Source of the DNA: Pseudomonas sp. PB101 | Lineage (GTDB): Bacteria; Pseudomonadota; Gammaproteobacteria; Pseudomonadales; Pseudomonadaceae | Length of the DNA: 64,000 bases | Assembly: GCF_009764265.1 (NCBI RefSeq) | Contig: NZ_RWIR01000018.1 | Span: 62,001-126,000 of the forward strand | Reading direction: 5' to 3' | Shown: positions 9,036-18,805 of the stretch, piece by piece | How the letters are laid out: each line of letters starts with the position of its first letter | How positions within the stretch are numbered: the first letter of the stretch is position 1 | Program-made: the position numbers and the translations under genes | Notes under the pieces: generated by a model | Database searches by the model: none | Seen by the model: only the letters and a program-made list of their open reading frames with translations | Told to the model about the DNA's origin: nothing

Positions 9036-9698
9036 ATGCAAAGCTTCGATTTCAGCCAACTGAGCCCACGGGACAAATACAAGATTCTGATCGGCAGCGT
9101 CGTGCCACGGCCGATTGCCCTGGTCACCACCGTCGACGGTGAAGGCCGGATCAACGCCGCGCCGTTCAGCTTCTTCAATGCGCTGTCGGCCGATCCGCCC
9201 ATCCTCGCCCTGGGCGTGGAAAACTACGGCGACCAAAGCCCCAAGGACACCACCCGCAACATTCAGCTCAACCAGGAATTCACCGTGAACATCGTCAGCG
9301 ACGCGCTGGTAGAGGCCATGAACGTCTGCGCCGTGCCTTTCGCCCCCGGCTTCGATGAACTGACCGCCGCCGGCCTCACCGCCATCCCCGGCACCACGGT
9401 AAAATGCCCGCGCATCGGCGAAGCCCCGGTGGCGCTGGAATGCCGGCGGATGATGGCGCTGTCCATCGGCCAATCCCGGGAGATCATCTTTGGTGAAGTG
9501 CTGATGGCCCATGTGCGGGACGAATTGATCGATCCGAAAACCCTGTACATCGATCAATTGGGGCTCGACGCCATCGGACGCATGGGCGGGCACGGCTATG
9601 CGCGCACGCGGGATTACTTCGACTTGCCGACCCGTTCGCTGCAGGCCTGGACGGATGCGCCGGGGGGTGGCGAGCGGTTTTGGCCTGTTACCAAGTAA
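9036..9698 (+). CDS. Flavin reductase-like (FMN-binding split-barrel) protein
   Basis: 220-residue protein of the DIM6/NTAB flavin reductase-like family. The conserved opening 'VPRPIALVTTVDGEGRINAAPFSFFNALSADPP' (positions 9107-9205) forms the FMN pocket, and a conserved HxY (GHGYAR) occurs near the C-terminus. Enzymes of this family reduce flavin for a partner monooxygenase or bind FMN as flavoprotein oxidoreductases. It lies 12 bases after the second amidohydrolase, and no monooxygenase gene is adjacent, so it may itself do redox chemistry on the transported compound. It is probably the last gene of the operon that starts at 2313, since a REP pair follows. Confidence 0.85.
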   Translation: MQSFDFSQLSPRDKYKILIGSVVPRPIALVTTVDGEGRINAAPFSFFNALSADPPILALGVENYGDQSPKDTTRNIQLNQEFTVNIVSDALVEAMNVCAVPFAPGFDELTAAGLTAIPGTTVKCPRIGEAPVALECRRMMALSIGQSREIIFGEVLMAHVRDELIDPKTLYIDQLGLDAIGRMGGHGYARTRDYFDLPTRSLQAWTDAPGGGERFWPVTK

Positions 9699-9714
9699 CC
9701 CGCAATGTCACAAC

Positions 9715-9818
9715 CCTGTAGGAGCGAGCCTGCTCGCGATGGTGGATAACGATAACGCGGGCTTTCTGAATGAACGCGGCGCTCTCAAGTCCATCGCGAG
9801 CAGGCTCGCTCCTACAGG
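9715..9818. repeat. REP pair (BIME)
   Basis: Inverted REP arms TGTAGGAGCGAGCCTGCTCG at 9717-9736 and the matching CGAGCAGGCTCGCTCCTACA at about 9796-9815 flank a 60-base spacer containing GGATAACGATAACGCG. It sits between two convergent operons and probably acts as a bidirectional message boundary. Confidence 0.85.
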
Positions 9819-9828
9819 AGTTGCAGCG

Positions 9829-12800
9829 TTAGTGGAAATCCCGGCTCCGCACAGTGATGCCATCGAGCAACGGGCTCAGGTCACTCAACCGTCCGGCTAT
9901 CAAATGCCGGACCTCCCCCTCCTTCTCCCAGCGCCCATCGACCTTGAGCAACTGCGAGCCGACCAGCACCTGGCGCTGGCGCTCGGCCAGGTCGCGCCAG
10001 ACCACCACGTTGACGTTGCCGAACTCGTCCTCAAGGGTAACGAACGTCACGCCGCTGGCGGTGGCCGGGCGTTGTCGGCCGGTGACCAGCCCGGCGATGC
10101 TGACCGGCCGACCGTGTTCGACGTCCAGCAACTCCCTCGAACTGCGGCAGCGCCGCGCCTTCAATTCATCGCGCAACAGGGCCAACGGATGCGGCCCCAG
10201 GGTGGTGCCGACACTGGCGTAATCGGCTTGCAGGTCCTCGCCCACGGTAGGCTTGGGCAACGCCACCGCGTCCTCCTCCTGGCGCGGCAGGCCGGCGAAC
10301 AGACCCAGCTGCTTTTGGACCCCGGCCACTTCCCAGCGGGCCCGGTGCCGGTCGCCCGCCAGGCCTCGCAGCGCGCCGGCATCGGCCAGTTGCTCGCGGG
10401 CGCGGGCATCGAGTCGCGCCCGTTCGCCGAGGTCGGCGATGTCGGCAAACGCGCCCTGCAAGCGGACCGCCTCGATGCGTCGGGCATCTTCCTCGCGAAA
10501 GCCCTTGATCATGCGCAGCCCCAAGCGAATCGCCGGTTGCCCGCCGCTGATCGGCTCCAGGCTGCAATCCCAGTCGCTGGCGCGCACGTCCACCGGGCGA
10601 ACCTGCAAATGATGCCGGCGAACGTCCTGCAGAATCTGGTCCGGGCTGTAGAACCCCATCGGCCAACTGTTGATCAGCGCACAGGCGAAGGCCGCCGGTT
10701 CGTGGCATTTCAACCAGCAACTGGCGTACGTCAGCAGGGCAAAACTGGCCGCGTGGGACTCGGGAAAACCGTAGCTGCCAAAGCCCTTGATCTGCTCGAA
10801 GATCTGCGCGGCGAACTCCGCCGTGTAGCCGTTTTTCTTCATCCCGGCGGCCAGCCGTTCCTTGTGTGGTTCGAGCCCGCCGTGGCGTTTCCAGGCGGCC
10901 ATGGAGCGACGCAGCTGGTCGGCCTCGCCGGGGCTGTAGTCGGCGGCGACGATGGCGATCTGCATGACCTGCTCCTGAAACAACGGCACGCCGAGGGTGC
11001 GCTTGAGTACCACCTCCAGCTCCGGTGACGGATAGACCTCCGGTTCTTCCTTGTTCCGTCGCCGCAGGTACGGATGCACCATGCCGCCCTGGATCGGCCC
11101 CGGTCGAACGATGGCGACCTCGATCACCAGATCGTAAAACGTCTTCGGCCTGAGCCTGGGCAGCATCGACATCTGCGCCCTGGACTCGATCTGGAACACG
11201 CCGATGGTGTCGGCCCGACCGATCATTTCGTAGGTGGCCGCGTCTTCGGACGGGATGGTCGCCAGGCTCAGGTCCAGGCCCCGGTGCTTGCGCAGCAGAT
11301 CGAAACATCGGCGAATCGCGCTGAGCATGCCCAGCGCCAGGATATCGACCTTGAGCAAACCGACTGCGTCGAGGTCGTCCTTGTCCCACTGGATGATGGT
11401 GCGCTCGGCCATGGCGGCATTTTCCACCGGCACCAGGCTGTCCAGCGGCTGCTCGGAAATCACGAAACCGCCGGGGTGCTGGGACAAATGTCGGGGGAAG
11501 CCGATCAACTGCCCCGTCAGGCTGAGCACCCGGTGCAGCACCGGGCTCTCGGGGTCGAACCCGCCCTCGCGCAGACGCTCCACGGGCGGTGTTTCATCGC
11601 TCCAGTGACCGCAGCAATCGGCCAGGGCGTTGATCTGGTCCGGCGGCAAGCCCAGGGCCTTGGCCACATCGCGCACCGCACCGGCCGCATGGTAAGTGCT
11701 GACCACCGCCGTCAGCGCGGCGCGGGCCCGACCATAGCGCTGGAACACGTACTGCAAGACTTCTTCGCGGCGTTCATGCTCGAAATCGACGTCGATGTCC
11801 GGCGGCTCGTTGCGCTCTTTGGAAAGAAAACGCTCGAACAACAACGTGGTGCGATCCGGGTCGATTTCGGTGATCCCCAGGGCGAAGCACACGGCCGAGT
11901 TGGCGGCAGAACCACGACCCTGACACAGAATGTGCTGGGTGCGGGCGAAACGCACGATGTCGTGGACCGTCAGGAAATAGCTTTCATAGCCCAGCTCCGC
12001 GATCAGGTGCAGCTCCTTGTCGATCTGCACCAGCACTGCGCGTTTCGGCCCTTTTGGCCAGCGCCACTGGATGCCTTCGTCGGTCAAATGACGCAGCCAC
12101 GAGGTGGCCGAGTGCCCTTGCGGCACCAGTTCGCGAGGATATTGATAGCGCAACTGGCCAAGATCGAAGGTGCAGCGCCGGGCAATGGTCAGCGTTTCGG
12201 CCAGCAAGCCTGGCGGATACAGCGCCTGCAGCACGTCGGGGCTGCGCAGATGACGCTCGCCGTTGGGGTGCAGGCGTAACCCGGCATCGGCCACCGGCAG
12301 GTGATGACGGATCGCGGTCATGGTGTCCTGCAAAGCACGCCGGCCGCGCGCGTGCATATGCACATCGCCACTGGCCACCGCCGCAATCTGCAACGCCCTG
12401 GCCAGTGTCAGCAGATCGTCCAGACGCCGCGCATCATCCTGGCCGCGATGCAACTGCACGGCCAGCCACAGGCGCTCGGCGAAGACCTGCTTGAGCCAGT
12501 CGCCCTGCGCGAAGGCATCGACGGCGTCCGGCACCCACAACGCCAACAACCCCGGCAAGGGTTCGCTGAAGTCTTCGCGCAGCACCTGGTACTGGCCTTT
12601 CGGCGTGCGGCGTCGGGCGCGGGTGATCAATCGGCACAGCGTCTGATAGCCTTCGAGGTTCTCCACCAGCAGCACCAGTTTCGGACCGTTCTCGATGCGT
12701 ATCTCGCTGCCGATGATCAGCGGCAACTCCACGGACTTCGCCGCTTGCCAGGCGCGCACGATGCCCGCCAGGGTGCACTCATCCGTGATCGCCAGGGCTT

Positions 12801-12906
12801 GATAGCCCTGTTTTTTCGCGCGTTGGAACAGTTCGAGGGCACTGGAGGCACCGCGCTGGAAACTGAAGTTCGACAGGCAGTGCAATTCGGCATATTCGCA
12901 GCTCAT
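9829..12906 (-). CDS. dnaE2: Error-prone DNA polymerase DnaE2 (ImuC)
   Basis: 1025-residue C-family polymerase for damage-induced mutagenesis. The N-terminal PHP domain starts with [17 protein letters not shown], the palm contains the catalytic [16 protein letters not shown] motif (about residues 375-390), and the finger and OB-fold regions follow to the C-terminus. The length matches DnaE2 (about 1020-1080) and is shorter than replicative DnaE1. The ATG at 12906 overlaps the imuB stop by 4 bases (ATGA) and gives the standard [10 protein letters not shown] start; a start 21 bases upstream would add residues not seen in the family. It works with ImuA and ImuB in translesion synthesis. Confidence 0.95.
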   Translation of the reverse strand: MSCEYAELHCLSNFSFQRGASSALELFQRAKKQGYQALAITDECTLAGIVRAWQAAKSVELPLIIGSEIRIENGPKLVLLVENLEGYQTLCRLITRARRRTPKGQYQVLREDFSEPLPGLLALWVPDAVDAFAQGDWLKQVFAERLWLAVQLHRGQDDARRLDDLLTLARALQIAAVASGDVHMHARGRRALQDTMTAIRHHLPVADAGLRLHPNGERHLRSPDVLQALYPPGLLAETLTIARRCTFDLGQLRYQYPRELVPQGHSATSWLRHLTDEGIQWRWPKGPKRAVLVQIDKELHLIAELGYESYFLTVHDIVRFARTQHILCQGRGSAANSAVCFALGITEIDPDRTTLLFERFLSKERNEPPDIDVDFEHERREEVLQYVFQRYGRARAALTAVVSTYHAAGAVRDVAKALGLPPDQINALADCCGHWSDETPPVERLREGGFDPESPVLHRVLSLTGQLIGFPRHLSQHPGGFVISEQPLDSLVPVENAAMAERTIIQWDKDDLDAVGLLKVDILALGMLSAIRRCFDLLRKHRGLDLSLATIPSEDAATYEMIGRADTIGVFQIESRAQMSMLPRLRPKTFYDLVIEVAIVRPGPIQGGMVHPYLRRRNKEEPEVYPSPELEVVLKRTLGVPLFQEQVMQIAIVAADYSPGEADQLRRSMAAWKRHGGLEPHKERLAAGMKKNGYTAEFAAQIFEQIKGFGSYGFPESHAASFALLTYASCWLKCHEPAAFACALINSWPMGFYSPDQILQDVRRHHLQVRPVDVRASDWDCSLEPISGGQPAIRLGLRMIKGFREEDARRIEAVRLQGAFADIADLGERARLDARAREQLADAGALRGLAGDRHRARWEVAGVQKQLGLFAGLPRQEEDAVALPKPTVGEDLQADYASVGTTLGPHPLALLRDELKARRCRSSRELLDVEHGRPVSIAGLVTGRQRPATASGVTFVTLEDEFGNVNVVVWRDLAERQRQVLVGSQLLKVDGRWEKEGEVRHLIAGRLSDLSPLLDGITVRSRDFH

Positions 12907-14318
12907 GCGAACCAGCCCTGCAACCACAACGGGCCGTCCTCGCCGACCGCCCGGTAGGCCCAGCCCTGTTGGCCGGCTCGGGTTTCGATCAGGTAATAGT
13001 CACGGCGTATGTCGCCGCCGTCCCACCAGCCGGACTCGATACGTTCCGGCCCCATGAGAATGCGTGCCGAGCCCTGATGCACGGCCAGCGGCTCGGTCAG
13101 CAGCCAGCCCGGCCGCTTCACGGCGGCCGGCACCGTGCAAGGCTGGCTGTCGGCACGGGCCTGCCACGCGCACTCGGGGCGGTGATCGGCCTGAAAACGC
13201 AAGTCGTGCACCGCGTCATCCCCCAGCCGTGCACGCAGGCGTTCGCGCAGTTGTTCCCAGGGCAAGGTCTGCTGCGGGCGCTCGTCGAACAGCTCCTGAA
13301 ACTGGGGTACGAAGGTCGGCAAATCTTCGGCGCGCAGACGAAAGCCACGCACCGGCGCCTCGACCTGGACTTGCTCCAGTCGCCCCCGGGCCAGCTCGAA
13401 GAGCATCGCCGGATCGCGCTCGGCGCTGAGCAGGCCGACCTTGATGACGGTGTCCGGCATCCCGGCGTGCTCCAGGTGCAGGTCGAAACGCTGTACGCCG
13501 CTGTCGCGACCGCAGAGGAACGCCGACAGGTCGCCCGTCAACCGGCGCAACGGAAACAGCAAGGCCTGATGGGACTGCACATCGAAATTGAGCTCGATGC
13601 GCACATCGAAGCGGTCCGGCGGCAGGTAGAACGTCAGCGCCAGCCGCCGCAAACCGGACAGGGCATCCAGATGCTTGAGCACCTGGGCCTCGAAACGCCG
13701 GGCCAGGCTATGCCGGGGCAACGCCTGCACCTGGCTCAAGGTGCGCAGGCCCATGCGCGACAAGGCCGTGGCGACCGAGGCTTCGAGACCGACCCGGTCG
13801 ACGGGCATTTGCCCCAGGTGATGCTGCAAGGCTTGATCGTCCGGCACCACCAGACCGTCATAGGCGTTGGCCAGCACCCGCGCCGCCACCGGGTTGGGCG
13901 CGGCCACGATGCGGTGCCGGAACCCCAGTTCACCAAGCTCTCGGCGCAAAAGCGCTTCGAATTGCGGCCAGGCGCCGAACAGGCCGAGGCTGGACTCGAT
14001 CTCGAACACCACGGCCCGGGGGTAATGCACGCTGACCTGGGAACTGAAGCGATAGGCCCAGGCGGCGAGAAACTGCTGCCAGTGTTCGATGTCAGCGGCG
14101 TCGTATTCGGCCGTGACAAAGCCTTTGCTCAAGGCCTGTGCCGCGCTCATGGACTGGCCGGGACGCAACCCCAGCGCCCGCGCCGCGTCGTTGACCGCCT
14201 GCAGCACCCGGCGCTGAGCCGGGCCGGTCAGCAACGCCAGGGGTTGATCGGGATCGGTGCGCTGACGCAGTACCGCGTCCAGCGCCAATTGCGGGAAAAC
14301 AATGCAGACCCAGCGCAT
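12903..14318 (-). CDS. imuB: ImuB, Y-family polymerase-like SOS mutagenesis factor
   Basis: 471-residue Y-family-like protein. It starts [20 protein letters not shown], where active Y-family polymerases have a DxD-type acidic motif; these catalytic acids are absent, as in known ImuB proteins, which act as clamp-binding adaptors and not as polymerases. A little-finger-like region lies at about residues 240-350, followed by the C-terminal tail that in the family binds ImuA and DnaE2. The ATG at 14318 was chosen because a longer open frame upstream overlaps imuA out of frame. It lies 7 bases after imuA and overlaps dnaE2 by 4 bases. Confidence 0.93.
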   Translation of the reverse strand: MRWVCIVFPQLALDAVLRQRTDPDQPLALLTGPAQRRVLQAVNDAARALGLRPGQSMSAAQALSKGFVTAEYDAADIEHWQQFLAAWAYRFSSQVSVHYPRAVVFEIESSLGLFGAWPQFEALLRRELGELGFRHRIVAAPNPVAARVLANAYDGLVVPDDQALQHHLGQMPVDRVGLEASVATALSRMGLRTLSQVQALPRHSLARRFEAQVLKHLDALSGLRRLALTFYLPPDRFDVRIELNFDVQSHQALLFPLRRLTGDLSAFLCGRDSGVQRFDLHLEHAGMPDTVIKVGLLSAERDPAMLFELARGRLEQVQVEAPVRGFRLRAEDLPTFVPQFQELFDERPQQTLPWEQLRERLRARLGDDAVHDLRFQADHRPECAWQARADSQPCTVPAAVKRPGWLLTEPLAVHQGSARILMGPERIESGWWDGGDIRRDYYLIETRAGQQGWAYRAVGEDGPLWLQGWFA

Positions 14319-14325
14319 GGCAACC

Positions 14326-14943
14326 TCAATGCCCCACGGCGAAGGCAATCGGCGTCGACCGAGCCAGGCCGCCGCGACACTTGAGCACGCGCAGTTGTGC
14401 CGGTCGGGCATCGATGGCGATGCGCAGGGCCGCCGGCGAAGGGTTGATCGCTTCACTGAGGGGGCGATAGGCGAAGGCCAGGGTCTGGCCGGTTTCCGCC
14501 GCCACCTGCAAGCGGCGCAAGGCGCGGTCATCGACCTTGTGCGGCCAGCACAGCACCGCGCCGCAACTGCCCGAGCGCAGGCATTGTTCGGCGGCCCACA
14601 GCGCATCGCGCTCGCTGGCGCGGATGATCGACAACTGCCGCAGATCGACCCCGGCGCCCTGCCACGCCTGGGGATACGGCACATAAGGCGGCGCCACCAG
14701 CACGATACGCTCGCCCGCCGCCGACAGCCGTGCCAGCGTCGGCCACACCAGTTGCAACTCGCCCACGCCCTGCCCGGCCAACAGGATCTCCGTCAGCGCC
14801 GCCTCCGGCCAGCCACCGCTGGGCAATGCCGCGTCGAGCGCGGCATGCCCGGTGGGTTGCGGGCTGGCGGCCGGTGGCGCAGGCCGGCCCCTCCAGACCT
14901 GGCCGCCATTGAACAGCGTATCCAGCGCAACGACGGCACCCAT
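14326..14943 (-). CDS. imuA: ImuA, RecA-like SOS mutagenesis protein
   Basis: 205-residue protein of the ImuA family (Pseudomonas form, once called SulA-like). It has a RecA-like fold opening with 'GHAALDAALPSGGWPEAALTEILL' (positions about 14775-14850), but the Walker A lysine is missing, as usual for ImuA. In other bacteria ImuA binds ImuB and modulates RecA filaments in support of DnaE2. Its ATG overlaps the TGA of lexA2, and imuB follows closely, so the four genes form one SOS operon. Confidence 0.9.
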   Translation of the reverse strand: MGAVVALDTLFNGGQVWRGRPAPPAASPQPTGHAALDAALPSGGWPEAALTEILLAGQGVGELQLVWPTLARLSAAGERIVLVAPPYVPYPQAWQGAGVDLRQLSIIRASERDALWAAEQCLRSGSCGAVLCWPHKVDDRALRRLQVAAETGQTLAFAYRPLSEAINPSPAALRIAIDARPAQLRVLKCRGGLARSTPIAFAVGH

Positions 14944-15551
14944 CAGCCTTGCCTCACCAGGCCACAGAACACGCCTTCGATGGCCAGGTCCCGGTCGGCC
15001 TCGACAATGATCGGCTGGTAGGCCGGGTTGCGTGGCAGCAGCCGAACCACATCGCCGACCCGCTCGAAGCGCTTGATGGTGACCTCGCCGTCGAGCCGCG
15101 CGACGACGATCTGGCCGTTGAGCGCCTCGGGGTTGCGGTGCACGCCCACCAGATCGCCGTCGAGAATGCCGTCCTCGATCATCGAATCACCGCGCACCCG
15201 CAGCATGTAGTCCGGCACCCGCGAGAAGATCGACGGATCGAGCAGCAAGCGGCTGTGTACCTCGGCATCAGCCCCGATCGGCGCACCGGCCGCCACCCGG
15301 CCAAGCACCGGGATGTCCAGCAACTCGGGCCGCGGCGGCTGCCCAAGCAGGCGAATGCCCCGGGCCTGATGCGGGTTGACCTCGATAAACCCGGCTTCGG
15401 TCAGCGCCAGCACATGCTTGCGCGCCACACTGCGGGAGGCGAAACCGAACGCCTCGCTGATTTCAGCGAGGCTCGGAGGCTGACCGTGCTCGGCGATGCG
15501 ATCTCGGATAAAGGTCAGGATGGCGGTACGGCGGGGAGTCAGAGTCGTCAT
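14943..15551 (-). CDS. lexA2: LexA2 repressor of the mutagenesis cassette
   Basis: 202-residue LexA-type repressor/protease. The N-terminal winged helix (about residues 1-70) starts MTTLTPRRTAILTFIRD. The self-cleavage site is VAAGAPIGAD (Ala-Gly variant of the LexA loop, about residue 85), the catalytic Ser is in RGDSMIEDGI (about 121), and the catalytic Lys is in VARLDGEVTIKRF. The operon order lexA2-imuA-imuB-dnaE2 is the classical Pseudomonas arrangement. ATG 15551 gives the usual length; ATG 15560 would add MYS and lies inside the operator. It should repress its own operon until RecA-stimulated cleavage. It is distinct from the chromosomal LexA1, which is not in this window. Confidence 0.93.
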   Translation of the reverse strand: MTTLTPRRTAILTFIRDRIAEHGQPPSLAEISEAFGFASRSVARKHVLALTEAGFIEVNPHQARGIRLLGQPPRPELLDIPVLGRVAAGAPIGADAEVHSRLLLDPSIFSRVPDYMLRVRGDSMIEDGILDGDLVGVHRNPEALNGQIVVARLDGEVTIKRFERVGDVVRLLPRNPAYQPIIVEADRDLAIEGVFCGLVRQG

Positions 15552-15553
15552 GG

Positions 15554-15567
15554 AGTACATTTGTACT
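15554..15567 (-). promoter_or_regulatory. LexA2 operator (palindrome AGTAC-N4-GTACT)
   Basis: A perfect inverted repeat, AGTAC ATTT GTACT, sits only 3 bp upstream of the chosen lexA2 start. It matches the LexA2-type box known from Pseudomonas putida (GTAC-N4-GTRC) and differs from the CTGT-N8-ACAG box of LexA1. Bound LexA2 would cover the ribosome-binding and start region, or the promoter of a nearly leaderless message. Confidence 0.85.
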
Positions 15568-16006
15568 CTTTTGGCTTTTTTCTGGCAAGGGCCGTCAGTC
15601 ATCTGCCGGACAGTTCGCTCCCACATTCAAGGCCTACCGTTCGTCGCCTTTTTTTTAAAAAAACAGGCTCTAAAAAAATAAAAACCATAGAAAAAATAGA
15701 AATCGCACATTGTTCCTACAGAAATATTCTACCCAACATAGAAGATCATTTTTGCTTGCCGAAAACTAAACCGCAGTTTCAAAAAGGAATTTCACAATTC
15801 ACGCTAAAAAGTGCCAACACCACGATAAACCAAGACTCCTGACATCGTGCAGGACGCATCTTAAAAACATGCAGGAATACCCCTACAAACACAAAATTCT
15901 CTCGCTTGCACCCAGCAGCAAAATCAATTAATCCTTGCAATACCACTCAACGCCAAACGCCAAACGCCAAAAAATATAAAAAACAAATCTAAAAAGGTGC
16001 TACCCC
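15568..16006. other. AT-rich non-coding region with 7-bp tandem repeat
   Basis: 439 bases between the lexA2 operator and the ABC-2 permease with no convincing gene. Composition falls well below the neighbouring genes, with A/T runs (for example around 15650-15690). CGCCAAA is repeated three times at 15951-15971. An open frame of 20 codons at 15869-15931 (MQEYPYKHKILSLAPSSKIN) has no clear RBS and is not called as a gene. The sequence marks the left edge of a probably acquired segment. Confidence 0.6.
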
Positions 16007-16750
16007 ATGACTAGAAACATTGCACCCAGAGCTTTTGTCCTAACTTCAATATTTATAAAAGAACAACTAAAAGAACCCACCGCCCTTTTCTGGATCATGA
16101 TATCGCCTTGCGCGATGTTCTATTTTTTTGCAATAACCAGACAAGGCCTTAGCTATTTTTCCAGCAATTACATTACAGCCTCAGCATGGTTTTATGCCTA
16201 CATCTCTTCAAGTGTCGCATTATTCGGATTCGCCTTTTACATAATCGGAAGAAGGGAAAGTGGATTCACCCGATCATTTATTTACTCCAAGGAATCGAAA
16301 CTGATTTTTCTTTTATCGCACTTCATTGCCTACTCGCTAATATCGATATCTTATTGCGCAACCTTTTACTTAACGACCAAATTACCATTCGGAAACTACG
16401 ATCTCAATGAACTACTGAATATCACACCACGCTTTTACATCTGCTTTATCATGTTTTGCGCGATCGGGGCTGCATTCTCATTATTACCGATCAACTTTCA
16501 AAACTCGAACACTTTGCTTTCCATTTTTTCGTTCTGCATGCTGATTCTCGGCGTAATGAGTGCCAGCAGATCAAACCCCATCACCGACACTTTGAACCTC
16601 GCAAACCCACTGACACTTGCAAGCCAGATAATGGAACAAGGTCTTAAATCCAACAAACTCATCACGACAGCAATAATTCTTTTATTTATTTTAGTACTGC
16701 ACAAAACCTTCAAACACCTAAGAATCAATCCCGTATGGAGTCGATACTGA
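16007..16750 (+). CDS. ABC-2 type transporter permease (AT-rich)
   Basis: 247-residue membrane protein with about six hydrophobic segments (for example about residues 25-47, 60-82, 98-125, 145-165, 170-190 and 218-238), the layout of ABC-2 exporter permeases. The codons are AT-rich with frequent AAA, ATA and TTA, unlike neighbours, which points to recent transfer. AAAAGGTG precedes the ATG at 16007. The stop overlaps the start of the ATPase (TGATG), so the two encode one exporter. No cargo, peptide or biosynthesis gene is adjacent. I cannot name the substrate. Confidence 0.8.
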   Translation: MTRNIAPRAFVLTSIFIKEQLKEPTALFWIMISPCAMFYFFAITRQGLSYFSSNYITASAWFYAYISSSVALFGFAFYIIGRRESGFTRSFIYSKESKLIFLLSHFIAYSLISISYCATFYLTTKLPFGNYDLNELLNITPRFYICFIMFCAIGAAFSLLPINFQNSNTLLSIFSFCMLILGVMSASRSNPITDTLNLANPLTLASQIMEQGLKSNKLITTAIILLFILVLHKTFKHLRINPVWSRY

Positions 16751-17468
16751 TGAAAAAATTCATGGCGCAGAGCATTGACTTCTCCTATACAGATACCCCT
16801 CTATTGACCCAGGCATCTCTTGAGGTTGCTCAAGGCGACATTGTCGGCATTCTGGGACCAAATGGATCTGGAAAAACAACTTTTTCGATATCGTCTGTGA
16901 CCTTAAAAAAGCGAAGTCCGGCTTCATAAAAAACGACTTCAGTCAGTTTTTATACCTTTCTCAAATCATTAGCACTCCCCCGCCGCTGCGCATGCGCGAC
17001 ATTTTTAAAATGGTGACTGCGCTGTCATCAAGCGAACCGATGACACAGGATAAGACCTTAAAAAAACTAAGAGCATGGAGTCCTGCGATAGTTGACCGAT
17101 ATCAAGACATATGGAACAAAAAATCATCGCTATGCAGCTACGGAGAAACACGCTGGTTCTTTACGCTCTCTCTTCTTTCAATTTCTGCAGACTTCGTGAT
17201 TCTCGACGAACCTACCGCCGGTGTAGATCCGGAATTTCGGCGCTATATTTGGCAGTGCCTACGCGGCGCCGCCAGTGAGGGCACCGCTATTCTGGTTTCC
17301 TCGCACAATGTTGATGAAGTCATTAACCATTGTGATTATTTTTACATGATTAGCCAGAAGCGTTTCAATCGCTTTGCCAATGGTAGTGAGTTCATGCATC
17401 GGTATAACGTGAAGACTGTGGACGATGCGTTTATCCGAGCCGTTACTGAGCCTGTATTCACCGCATAA
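16750..17468 (+). pseudogene. ABC exporter ATPase, frameshifted at a T-run
   Basis: Two overlapping frames together encode one ATPase. The first runs from ATG 16750 to a stop at 16927-16929 and contains Walker A GPNGSGKTT. The second carries the rest: a degenerate signature (CSYGE), Walker B FVILDEPTAGVDP and H-loop VSSHNVDEV, ending at 17468. Adding one T to the TTTTT at 16881-16885 gives GSGKTTFFDIVCDLKKAKSG and a continuous 239-residue protein. The gap is therefore a one-base loss straight after the nucleotide-binding loop. It may be a true knockout, a slippage-prone switch, or a sequencing error. As written, the protein is not functional. Confidence 0.8.
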
Positions 17469-17540
17469 AGCCGGTCGACTGTTGGCGAAAAGCGTCCAGG
17501 CGTACCGATTCCTCCAACGGCATCGCTTTATCGTTCACGT

Positions 17541-17569
17541 CCATCGCGAGCAGGCTCGCTCCTACAGGG
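17541..17569. repeat. Single REP element
   Basis: GCGAGCAGGCTCGCTCCTAC (within 17541-17569) is one REP arm between the broken ATPase and the DUF971 gene. Only one arm is recognisable. It separates the two convergent transcripts. Confidence 0.75.
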
Positions 17570-17570
17570 A

Positions 17571-17846
17571 TCAGGTCAGAGCAGAGAGATACGCCCAAGG
17601 ATAAATCCCCCGCTCGTGCCCATCGCTGAACACCAGTTGCAGGCCATAGCCCTGCGAGTTCAGTTCGATCACCTGAACCCGCGCATCGACCATCGGTGTC
17701 ATCCCCCGCAATCGAAACGCCCGGCACTGTGAACACGGGCACTGCCGGCGCAGTTCGGCATGATCCAGCAGTTGCTCGCGACCATCCGGCCAGTTCAGGC
17801 GCAACTGCTGTTTGCTGCGGGAGTTGCCGATCGCCAGCGGGTTCAT
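17571..17846 (-). CDS. DUF971 (GBBH-like N-terminal) protein
   Basis: 91-residue stand-alone DUF971 protein, the domain found at the N-terminus of gamma-butyrobetaine hydroxylase and at the end of some Mrp/HCF101 iron-sulfur carriers. The family's RLxWxDG segment (LNWPDGREQ) and a Cys pair in CPCSQCRAF are visible; the Cys side chains could bind metal. Its ATG overlaps the stop of the HEAT gene by 4 bases, so it is translationally coupled to the transporter operon. Because the operon encodes an eight-Cys ferredoxin, a role in iron-sulfur or metal delivery to that protein is a reasonable inference, but it is unproven. Confidence 0.85.
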   Translation of the reverse strand: MNPLAIGNSRSKQQLRLNWPDGREQLLDHAELRRQCPCSQCRAFRLRGMTPMVDARVQVIELNSQGYGLQLVFSDGHERGIYPWAYLSALT

Positions 17847-18805
17847 TGCAGTTGACTCAAGGCAATGCGCACGGCCTTGCGCACTTCCGGGTCGCCGTCG
17901 TCCTGCGCGGCCTGCAACGGTGCAATGGCCCGTGGGTCGTTCAGTTCGCCGAGGGCCAGCGCGGCTTCCTTGCGCAGGTTGCTGATGCGGTGGCCGAGGG
18001 TGTCGATCAGCGCTTCGAGCGCCGGTGTAAAACGCAAGCGCCCGAGGCTGCGGGTGGCGCGCAGGCGCACTTGCCAGTAACCGTCGCCCAGGGCGTCGAT
18101 CAGGGCCGGGCCGGCGTCGGGGTGGCCGACCTTGCCCAGGGTGGTGGCGGCTTCTTCGCGCACTTGCCAGGCTGCGTCGCGCAAGGCCTGACGCAGGGCC
18201 GGCAGCACCTGGGCGTCAGACGCCAGGCCCAATGCGCCGGTGGCTGCACGCCGCACCTCGGTGTCCGGGTCAGCGCTGGCCAACTGCGCCAGCGCCGGCA
18301 AGGCATCGAGTTGCTTGAGCCAGCCGAGCACGCCCACCGCCTCGCGGCGCACGCTGGCGCTTTCATCAGTCAATGCCCGGGTGGCGGCATCGGCGGCATC
18401 GGGGCAACGCAACTCGCGCAACGCCCTGAACGCGGCAATGCGCACGCCGCTGTCGGCGTGCCCGGTCCACGGCAGAATGACCCGGCCCGCCGCTTCGCTC
18501 TTGAGCAGGCTGAGGCTTTGCGCGGCGGCCGCCTGCACCGCGGGGGACGGATCGGTCAGCGCCTGGCACAACGCTTCGACCACGGGCTCGTCCTCCCAGG
18601 CTTCCAGCAACCGCGCGGCTTCGGCGCGAACCTCTGCAATCGGGTCTGCGGCCAGTCGATCGGTCAACCACAGCAGGCCGTCCGGTTCCTCGAGATCGGC
18701 CAGTTCGATCAGCGCGATCCGGCGGACGCCGGGGTCGTCATCGGTCAGGCGCGGTTGCAGGGCAAGGATGTCGTCGTTATCGGTTACATCGAATAGTGAG
18801 GTCAT
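17843..18805 (-). CDS. HEAT-repeat (PBS lyase-type) protein
   Basis: 320-residue all-helical solenoid made of about nine HEAT/PBS-lyase-like repeats of roughly 31 residues, each with a pattern like D..VR..AA..LG.L (for example DPDTEVRRAATGALG, DAAWQVREEAATTLG, DGYWQVRLRATRSLG). There is no signal peptide and no catalytic motif: it should be a scaffold or chaperone. It overlaps the ATPase gene upstream and the DUF971 gene downstream by 4 bases each, so it is made in step with the transporter. HEAT proteins of this kind often assist cofactor or iron-sulfur insertion; that is an inference here. Confidence 0.85.
   Translation of the reverse strand: MTSLFDVTDNDDILALQPRLTDDDPGVRRIALIELADLEEPDGLLWLTDRLAADPIAEVRAEAARLLEAWEDEPVVEALCQALTDPSPAVQAAAAQSLSLLKSEAAGRVILPWTGHADSGVRIAAFRALRELRCPDAADAATRALTDESASVRREAVGVLGWLKQLDALPALAQLASADPDTEVRRAATGALGLASDAQVLPALRQALRDAAWQVREEAATTLGKVGHPDAGPALIDALGDGYWQVRLRATRSLGRLRFTPALEALIDTLGHRISNLRKEAALALGELNDPRAIAPLQAAQDDGDPEVRKAVRIALSQLQ

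Noticed and set aside
9598..14384. Long + strand frames over dnaE2 and imuB
   Set aside because: Shadows of well-supported minus-strand genes; no motifs.
15869..15931. 20-codon frame as a peptide cargo for the ABC-2 exporter
   Set aside because: No RBS and no leader, Cys or Gly-Gly features; chance frames of this size are common.
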